Below, piece after piece: positions 58,226 to 64,000 of a stretch of DNA of 64,000 nucleotides. Source of the stretch: an uncultured Flavobacteriaceae bacterium. GTDB lineage: Bacteria > Bacteroidota > Bacteroidia > Flavobacteriales > Flavobacteriaceae. The notes under the pieces are model-generated. The model had not been told where the DNA came from, made no database searches, and was given only the letters and a program-made list of their open reading frames with translations. The translations under genes were made by a program, and so were the position numbers. The first letter of the stretch is position 1. Every line of letters begins with the position of its first letter. The stretch is taken from positions 806,001-870,000 of the forward strand of contig CALSTV010000001.1 in the NCBI GenBank assembly GCA_943789365.1, given 5' to 3'.

Positions 58226-59038
58226 ATGTCTCTTAAAATTGCCTTTACCGATATAGACGGAACCTTATTAAACAAAGACCGCGTTCCTTCTTCTCTTTTA
58301 AAAGAAGAAGTTGCTAGAATCAGCAAACTAAAAGTTCCTTTTGTATTAATTTCATCGAGAATGCCTAGTGCCATGTTTCATATTCAACAAGATTTAGGTA
58401 TTGAGGACATCCCTCTCATTTGCTATAATGGAGGTTTGGTACTCGTTGATGGAAAGCCAATACATTCTACTGAAATTCCAGCAAATATTGTCCGAACCAT
58501 TCATGATTTGAATGCAGATAACAGTTTCCATATCAGCCTATACAAAGAGGATGATTGGTTTGTTGAGTCTATGGATTTTTGGGCAAAACGTGAACAGAAC
58601 AACACAAAGGTTAGTCCAACTGTACGAAGCATTGAAACCGTTGTCAAGGAATGGGAGCAATCTAAAAGAGGGGCTCATAAAGTAATGTGTATGGGTACCA
58701 AAGAAGCACTCGACGTGGTGATGGACACCTTATCAAAAACACATGCAGACAGCTTGCACCTCTACCGTTCCAAAGACACTTATATTGAGATTGCCAACAA
58801 AGAAATCTCCAAACTCACAGGAATTAAAACATTACTTCGTCATAGTTACCCAGCCTTTTCATTGGACAACTGTATTGCTTTTGGTGACAATTATAACGAT
58901 ATTGAAATGCTAACCGCTGTTAAAATGGGAGTTGCAGTCAAAAATGCCAAGCAAGAAGTCTTAGCTATTGCAGATAGTATCTCAGAAACAAATCATAACG
59001 ATGGCGTTGCCAAAGCCATTCAAAAACACCTTTCCTAA
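58226..59038 (+). CDS. Cof-type HAD-IIB family phosphatase
   Basis: 270 residues. HAD motifs: I, FTDIDGT with nucleophile Asp9 and Asp11; II, LISSRM; III, a Lys around KEISK; IV, GDNYNDIEML. A C2b-type cap lies between. It likely dephosphorylates sugar phosphates or flavin/cofactor phosphates in the cytoplasm; the substrate is unknown. Continues the DUF1456-DUF4177 string. Confidence 0.92.
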   Translation: MSLKIAFTDIDGTLLNKDRVPSSLLKEEVARISKLKVPFVLISSRMPSAMFHIQQDLGIEDIPLICYNGGLVLVDGKPIHSTEIPANIVRTIHDLNADNSFHISLYKEDDWFVESMDFWAKREQNNTKVSPTVRSIETVVKEWEQSKRGAHKVMCMGTKEALDVVMDTLSKTHADSLHLYRSKDTYIEIANKEISKLTGIKTLLRHSYPAFSLDNCIAFGDNYNDIEMLTAVKMGVAVKNAKQEVLAIADSISETNHNDGVAKAIQKHLS

Positions 59039-59057
59039 TCATTATATTACCTATACT

Positions 59058-59759
59058 ATGAAACTCAATTTTATTTCACTTATTCTACTTGTCATCCTTA
59101 GTGCATGTTCAGAACGTCCTAAAAACACTTTAACAGTTCAAGGAGAAGTAAAAGGACTTAAAAAGGGTACCCTTTTCTTACAAAAAATACAACAAGGTGT
59201 TTTATCAACAGTAGATTCAACACGTTTAGAAGGTTCTGGTGAGTATACCTTGCATGCTTCAGAAGGATTGGGCGAGTTGCATTTTCTATCACTTGAAAAA
59301 TCGAATACAAACAGCATTCCATTCTTTGGTGAAGCTGGGACTATTACCATCAACACTAATTTGGAAAAGTTTGTGCTTCAAGCTCAAATTTCGGGCTCTA
59401 AAAATCAAGAAATTCTTGACAAATACAATGAAATATCATCAAAATTCCAAAATCAAAACTTGGAAATGATTAAGGAAAAGTTTGAAGCTCAGAAAGCACA
59501 AGACCAAGAAAAAATTGCCGCTTTGGCAACTAAAGAAAAACAACTCCTAAGAAGAAGATACTTGTATACTGCAAATTTCGCACTAAGTCATGCCGATTCA
59601 GAAGTAGCACCTTATTTGGCCTTAACGGTGTTGACAAATGCAAACATTAAATTGTTAGACACCATTAATAAATCGCTCAACGACGCTATTAAAAACTCTA
59701 CCTATGGAAGAGAATTGAATTCATTTCTTGAGGAAATAAAGGCCGAAGAGCTAAAGTAG
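59058..59759 (+). CDS. DUF4369-domain lipoprotein
   Basis: 233 residues from ATG 59058, where a lipoprotein signal (LVILSAC) begins; a longer frame from 58968 overlaps the HAD gene. The N-terminal region NTLTVQGEVKGLKKGTLFLQKI is typical of DUF4369, a domain often fused to thioredoxins in this phylum. Here no CXXC thioredoxin domain follows, only a helical, Lys/Glu-rich part. Envelope-located; function unknown. Confidence 0.8.
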   Translation: MKLNFISLILLVILSACSERPKNTLTVQGEVKGLKKGTLFLQKIQQGVLSTVDSTRLEGSGEYTLHASEGLGELHFLSLEKSNTNSIPFFGEAGTITINTNLEKFVLQAQISGSKNQEILDKYNEISSKFQNQNLEMIKEKFEAQKAQDQEKIAALATKEKQLLRRRYLYTANFALSHADSEVAPYLALTVLTNANIKLLDTINKSLNDAIKNSTYGRELNSFLEEIKAEELK

Positions 59760-59867
59760 TAACATGGTGAAGTAACGAAGTGGTGTTATTTTCGCGTATC
59801 ACCTTCTAAAGTATGGCAATTGTTTTTGTTGTTATAAGCAACCACTAAACTTTTTAATGACAAAACG

Positions 59868-60665
59868 TTAATAATTATCGCCATCTAACAAGTCACCAAG
59901 TCCTCCTAGTACGCTTCCCTCCCCTTTAGATTTTCCACCTACTCTAGGCGCCGAGGCAAGCACACGATTTGCCAAACGACTGAAAGGAAGCGATTGAATA
60001 TAAACGGTTCCGGGTCCTTGCAGACTCGCAAAAAAGAGTCCTTCTCCTCCAAACAGGGTGTTTTTTATCCCTCCAACAAATTCTATATCGTAGTTCACTT
60101 CTTGGGTAAAGCCAACCAAACAACCTGTGTCTACTTTAAGAACCTCCCCTGCCTTCAACTCTTTTTTTGTGATTGTTCCTCCGGCATGAACAAATGCCAA
60201 ACCATCACCTTCCAGTTTTTGCATGATAAAACCTTCTCCTCCAAAAAGGCCTCTTCCCAATTTCTTGGAAAACTCTATCCCTACAGAAACGCCTTTAGCC
60301 GCACATAAAAAGGCATCCTTTTGACAAATAAATTTTCCTTGATTGTTTGACAAATCTATAGGAACAATTCGACCTGGATATGGGGATGCAAAAGAAACAT
60401 GTTTTTTACCAAAATCTCTATTTGTAAAGACCGTCATAAACAAACTTTCACCGGTCAATAATCTTTTCCCCGCTGAAAACAACTTACCTAACACGCCTTC
60501 GGTCTGCCCAGATCCATCGCCAAAAATGGTTGCCATTTCTATACCGGAATCCATCATCATAAAACTTCCCGATTCTGCAACTACACTTTCATGAGGATCG
60601 AGCTCAATTTCTACAAATTGCATTTCTTCTCCAAATATCTGATAATCTATTTCGTGCGCATTCAT
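59868..60665 (-). CDS. TIGR00266/AIM24 family protein
   Basis: 265 residues, beta-helical. Family motifs: [41 protein letters not shown], and the C-terminal [16 protein letters not shown]. Named from the yeast mitochondrial protein AIM24; the bacterial role is unknown. Followed upstream by a DUF4442 gene on the same strand (27-nt gap), so the two may be co-transcribed. Confidence 0.9.
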   Translation of the reverse strand: MNAHEIDYQIFGEEMQFVEIELDPHESVVAESGSFMMMDSGIEMATIFGDGSGQTEGVLGKLFSAGKRLLTGESLFMTVFTNRDFGKKHVSFASPYPGRIVPIDLSNNQGKFICQKDAFLCAAKGVSVGIEFSKKLGRGLFGGEGFIMQKLEGDGLAFVHAGGTITKKELKAGEVLKVDTGCLVGFTQEVNYDIEFVGGIKNTLFGGEGLFFASLQGPGTVYIQSLPFSRLANRVLASAPRVGGKSKGEGSVLGGLGDLLDGDNY

Positions 60666-60692
60666 AATTGCATTTTTAGTATTAATTCTATT

Positions 60693-61148
60693 TTATGGTT
60701 TTAATTTAAGACTCCACTGATACTCAAACCTCGAAACTATTGCATTGGATGCATCTAACCCCTCAGAAACCAAAGTAACGGTTTGTCCTTCACCAGTAAG
60801 CACTGCTTGTTTAACGACCTCACGTACTTTTGCAGAATCTGTACATGAAAACCGAATCGTACCTACAGCTTTTTTAGTAAATGTTCCTTGCTGTGCCGTT
60901 ACTAAGGTTGCTATTTTTTTGTTCGATTTTGACACTTCCTGCAGCAACAGCAAACCCGTTGCTAATTCAGAAGCCATACCCTGTGTTGCCCAATACATAG
61001 ATTTGAATGGATTTTTATTTATCCATCGGTACTTCACTTTTACAACCACAGATTCAGCAGTAACCTTTTGTACTCGTACCCCAGATAGAAAAGCAGATGG
61101 CAGGTTTAGCAAAACAAATAAATTCGTGCGGAACATTGAATTTTTCAT
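60693..61148 (-). CDS. DUF4442 domain protein (hotdog-fold thioesterase-like)
   Basis: 151 residues. LPSAFLSGVRVQKVTAESVVVKVKYRW and NPFKSMYWATQGMASELATGLL match the DUF4442 hotdog fold, related to acyl-CoA thioesterases. No catalytic assignment is possible. First gene of a leftward pair with the AIM24-family gene, and divergent from the DUF4870 operon. Confidence 0.85.
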   Translation of the reverse strand: MKNSMFRTNLFVLLNLPSAFLSGVRVQKVTAESVVVKVKYRWINKNPFKSMYWATQGMASELATGLLLLQEVSKSNKKIATLVTAQQGTFTKKAVGTIRFSCTDSAKVREVVKQAVLTGEGQTVTLVSEGLDASNAIVSRFEYQWSLKLKP

Positions 61149-61213
61149 GAGTTACAAGTTATGAAAATTAGTGAGTAAAAAATAAATAATTCAAAAAAAA
61201 TAAAAAATAACAG

Positions 61214-61260
61214 TACTATGTTTTGCATAATACTAGGTTTATACATATATTTGCATAGTA
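61214..61260 (+). promoter_or_regulatory. Promoter and candidate PadR operator of the DUF4870-PadR-PspC operon
   Basis: TTG (61223-61225), 20 nt and TATATTTG (61246-61253) form a consensus promoter. TACTATG (61214-61220) and CATAGTA (61254-61260) are a perfect inverted pair flanking it. TTGCATAATA (61223-61232) and TTGCATAGTA (61251-61260) are near-identical direct copies. The position suits autoregulation by the PadR protein of the operon. Confidence 0.6.
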
Positions 61261-61283
61261 ATTATAAATTCCCCAACCCAATT

Positions 61284-61733
61284 ATGTATAAAAATAATGA
61301 CAACACGAATGCTTTCTTAATACATATTTCGGCATTTTTAGGCTTTGTATTTCCTTTTGGCAGTATCTTAATTCCACTCATTTTGTGGAAAGCACAAAGA
61401 AACCCGACAAGTTATATTGAGTACCACGGCAAAGAGGCTGTTAATTTCAACATCAGTTTTGCTTTGTACAAAATGCTATTAAGCTTGGCCATCATTCCGT
61501 CGTTATGGAACACTTTTAAGGGTATTTTTGAACAGATTAGTAATTCGGACATGACGTATACTTATACGTATACTTTTGATTTCGATACCGCACAGATTTT
61601 TGGAGCCGCTGGTTTGTTCTCAATTTTAGGCGTTTTTAGTCTTGTGAAAATTATACTTATCGTACTTGCGTCTTTAAAAGCTCAAAAGGGAGAATTATAC
61701 AGATATCCCTTAACTATAAAATTTATTAAATAA
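61284..61733 (+). CDS. DUF4870 family membrane protein
   Basis: 149 residues from ATG 61284 (MYKNNDNTNAFLIHISAFLG). The earlier ATG at 61218 lies within the promoter. Three to four hydrophobic segments and the motif YIEYHGKEAVNFNISFALY are diagnostic of DUF4870, a Tic20-like membrane family. First gene of the PadR operon; function unknown. Confidence 0.88.
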   Translation: MYKNNDNTNAFLIHISAFLGFVFPFGSILIPLILWKAQRNPTSYIEYHGKEAVNFNISFALYKMLLSLAIIPSLWNTFKGIFEQISNSDMTYTYTYTFDFDTAQIFGAAGLFSILGVFSLVKIILIVLASLKAQKGELYRYPLTIKFIK

Positions 61734-61746
61734 AACACCTTTCTAG

Positions 61747-62091
61747 ATGAAGATTGAAAACACAAAAGCACAAATGCGGAAAGGGGTATTGGAATATTGC
61801 ATTCTATCCATACTCAAAAATGGAGATGCCTATACTTCAGAAATACTTTCTACCCTTAAAAACGCCGAGATGATTGTAGTAGAAGGAACGATTTACCCCC
61901 TGCTTACGAGATTAAAAAATGCAGGATTATTGAGTTATCGTTGGGAAGAATCAACCTCTGGACCTCCAAGGAAATATTATGTTCTTACAGAAAACGGAGA
62001 CTTATTTTTAAAAGAATTAAACACAACTTGGTCTAACTTAGTAAAGGCCGTAAATCTAGTAACGAGTACAAAAAGCAACAAGGATGAATAA
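61747..62091 (+). CDS. PadR family transcriptional regulator
   Basis: 114 residues, the short PadR type: winged helix with RKGVLEYCILSILKNGDAYTSEIL and GTIYPLLTRLKNAGLLSYRW, then GPPRKYYVLTENG and one C-terminal dimerisation helix. It probably controls its own operon through the sites around the promoter. Eight-base overlap with the PspC gene. Confidence 0.93.
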   Translation: MKIENTKAQMRKGVLEYCILSILKNGDAYTSEILSTLKNAEMIVVEGTIYPLLTRLKNAGLLSYRWEESTSGPPRKYYVLTENGDLFLKELNTTWSNLVKAVNLVTSTKSNKDE

Positions 62092-63664
62092 GACAATAAA
62101 TATCAATTTAGGCGGATTCTTTTTCCATATTGACGAAACAGCATACCAAATTCTAAAAAATTATTTAGAGTCTATTGCTAGATCACTTCATGACGACCCA
62201 CAAGGAAAAAATGAAATCATTGCAGATATAGAAGCTAGAATTAGTGAATTGTTATCTGAAAAAATAAATGACCCACGTCAGGTGATTAACGAGAATGACA
62301 TCAATGATATTATTAACATCATGGGTCAACCTGAAGATTACGAAGATGCAGGTGAAGATTATAGCACAAACCAAACCAATTACAAACAACATTTCACGAA
62401 CAAAAAATTATATCGTGATGGAGACGATAAATTCCTAGGTGGTGTTGCTGCTGGAATTGGACATTATTTTGCTATTGACAGTACTTGGATCCGCCTTCTA
62501 TTTATCTTATTAGCCGCTTTTGGAGGTTTTGGAATTCCAGCCTATATCATTTTATGGATTTTACTCCCAGAAGCAAAAACTACAGCAGAAAAATTGCAAA
62601 TGGAAGGAGAAGCTGTAAACATAGACAACATCGAGAAAAAAATTCGTACCGAATTTGAAAGCGTAAGTGAGAAATTTAAAAATGCTGACTACAGCAAAGC
62701 CAAATCTAGCTTTCAATATTTCATTGATTCCATAGGTAAACTTTTACTTTTAATTTTCAAAGCATCAGGTAAAGTCATTGGTGTATTGCTTATGTTTATT
62801 TCAGCCGCAGTACTGCTCTCATTACTCGTTGGAGGTTTCTCCTTGGGAAGTTTTGAAATTATTGGAATTGGAGACAATTTTGTACACCTACCCCCTTTCT
62901 TCTACAATTCTGTAATTCCAAGAGGTCTTTTAACTGCTGTTGTATTTATAAGTATTGGATTCCCATTCTTTATTTTGTTTATTTTGGGTCTACGACTCCT
63001 TTCTAAGAGCGTTAAACAACTGAGCAAAACGACTTCACTAACCCTACTTGGAATTTGGCTAGTTAGTATTCTCACACTCGGTTTTGCCGGTATTGAATAT
63101 TCTTCTGCACATTCATTTGATGGCTCTAAAATTAGTGAAAATACATTTGAACACAATGTACAGGACACCCTTCAAATTAAGATGGTCAACAACAACGAAC
63201 TCTATTACAAACATTATTTTAGAAGGAGCAGTACGCAAGAAATCGTGTATGAAAACGATGTTAAAAAACTGTACTGCACCAACGTAAAAGTAAATGTTGT
63301 ACAAAGTGAAACCGACAAAGCAACTATCAATATCCGAAAAGAATCTCAGGACAAAGATAGAAATCAAGCCACCGAAAACGCTACGCAAATAGAATACAAT
63401 TATACTATTACCGACAATATTCTAAAATTAGATGGCTATTTCTTAAGTAACGTTGACAATATTTACAAAGACGAAAGTATAAGTGTTACCATTGCCATTC
63501 CTGTTGGTTACCAGATCTATTTTACAGGTTCTACAAATAGCTTTTTATATGATATTGATAACACCCAAAGAATATACGACAACGATATGGTCAACCAACA
63601 TTTTTTAATGACCAATATAGGACTAGAATGTACAGATTGTGACGAAAGCGTTTATAGAAACTAA
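62084..63664 (+). CDS. PspC domain-containing membrane protein
   Basis: 526 residues. The N-terminal about 100 residues (TININLGGFFFHIDETAY) are cytoplasmic. The PspC domain (about 105-170) has KFLGGVAAGIGHYFAIDSTWIRLLF. There are further transmembrane segments at about 220-245, 275-310 and 325-345, and a C-terminal extracytoplasmic beta-rich domain with DUF2807-like character. PspC proteins sense envelope stress in other bacteria; here the gene is tied to a PadR regulator and a head-GIN lipoprotein. Confidence 0.9.
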   Translation: MNKTININLGGFFFHIDETAYQILKNYLESIARSLHDDPQGKNEIIADIEARISELLSEKINDPRQVINENDINDIINIMGQPEDYEDAGEDYSTNQTNYKQHFTNKKLYRDGDDKFLGGVAAGIGHYFAIDSTWIRLLFILLAAFGGFGIPAYIILWILLPEAKTTAEKLQMEGEAVNIDNIEKKIRTEFESVSEKFKNADYSKAKSSFQYFIDSIGKLLLLIFKASGKVIGVLLMFISAAVLLSLLVGGFSLGSFEIIGIGDNFVHLPPFFYNSVIPRGLLTAVVFISIGFPFFILFILGLRLLSKSVKQLSKTTSLTLLGIWLVSILTLGFAGIEYSSAHSFDGSKISENTFEHNVQDTLQIKMVNNNELYYKHYFRRSSTQEIVYENDVKKLYCTNVKVNVVQSETDKATINIRKESQDKDRNQATENATQIEYNYTITDNILKLDGYFLSNVDNIYKDESISVTIAIPVGYQIYFTGSTNSFLYDIDNTQRIYDNDMVNQHFLMTNIGLECTDCDESVYRN

Positions 63665-63676
63665 AAACCCAACATT

Positions 63677-64000
63677 ATGAATTCACTTCTTAAAAAAGCA
63701 TCAGCACTGTTATTTGCAGCGACCCTTATTACGGCATGCCATGTAAATGGTTTTAACAAAGTAACTGGAAACAAAAACGTAATTACCAAAGAAAGAACTG
63801 TTAACGAACCCTTTACTAAAATTGATGTCAGCCAAGGAATAACCGTTTATATTAGTATGAGCGAACAAACTAGCCTTACTGTAGAAGCCGATGAGAACTT
63901 ACATGAACATATAAAAACTGAAGTCCACAATGGGGTTTTAAAAATATTTACCGAAGAAACCATCTGGAAGGCGAAAGCTCGAAATGTCTATATAAAAGCA
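63677..64000 (+). CDS. Head-GIN (DUF2807) domain lipoprotein, partial at window end
   Basis: 108 codons are present; the gene runs past the window. A lipoprotein signal (ATLITAC) is followed by KERTVNEPFTKIDVSQGITVYI, the start of the DUF2807 beta-helix domain. Twelve nt after the PspC gene, so it is the fourth gene of the operon. Likely anchored in the envelope; function unknown. Confidence 0.88.
   Translation, partial: MNSLLKKASALLFAATLITACHVNGFNKVTGNKNVITKERTVNEPFTKIDVSQGITVYISMSEQTSLTVEADENLHEHIKTEVHNGVLKIFTEETIWKAKARNVYIKA

Overview
The window is AT-rich chromosomal DNA from a bacterium of the phylum Bacteroidota, most likely a marine member of Flavobacteriaceae. Evidence for this: a SusC/SusD pair with trailing surface lipoproteins; families largely confined to this phylum (DUF6452, DUF6048, head-GIN DUF2807, flavobacterial PadR-PspC operons); a long, zinc-free S14 and L36; the gene order rpsL-rpsG-fusA-rpsJ-rplC...rplQ-carA-eno-gltA; and promoters of the Bacteroidota type (TTG, 19-21 nt, TANNTTTG). 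I do not name a genus.

Layout. 1-1290: a leftward tRNA operon (Ser-GCT, Pro-TGG, Arg-TCT) embedded in tandem repeats. 1507-16704: housekeeping genes (7TM-HD phosphohydrolase, thiolase, NlpC/P60 peptidase, DUF6452/DUF6048 pair, 2OG-Fe(II) oxygenase, TPR protein, gyrA, clpC, two guanidino-group hydrolases including ctlX). 16764-21269: gltA, eno and carA, with a 40-unit heptamer array between gltA and eno. 21440-39285: the ribosomal protein super-cluster, all leftward, with fusA, secY, infA and rpoA. It is split by terminators and new promoters after rpsJ and after rpsN. 39425-48566: a BamA-like outer-membrane protein and a SusC/SusD nutrient-uptake locus with three lipoproteins. 48567-49233: a second tRNA-associated repeat array beside tRNA-Val. 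49378-64000: folC, tonB-exbD-exbB, nhaD, anmK, an acyl-CoA dehydrogenase, a VanX-type dipeptidase, small conserved proteins, an HAD phosphatase, AIM24 and DUF4442 proteins, and a DUF4870-PadR-PspC-DUF2807 operon cut by the window end.

The most unusual signal is non-coding. Beside tRNA-Arg (1-667) and tRNA-Val (48831-49127) lie tandem arrays of 107-bp and 128-bp units. Each unit reads, in inverted orientation, like a degenerate copy of the 3' end of its own neighbouring tRNA gene: T-arm hairpin, acceptor 3' strand, spacer, intrinsic terminator and T-rich tail. Both arrays end against their tRNA in a 20-22 bp perfect inverted repeat. The two unit types share a T-loop replacement found in neither tRNA, and their T-arm stems differ by a compensatory base-pair change. 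Further non-coding signals are families of heptanucleotide arrays in gene gaps, including inside the ribosomal cluster, and structured leaders ahead of rplC, rpsH, rpsD and rplQ.
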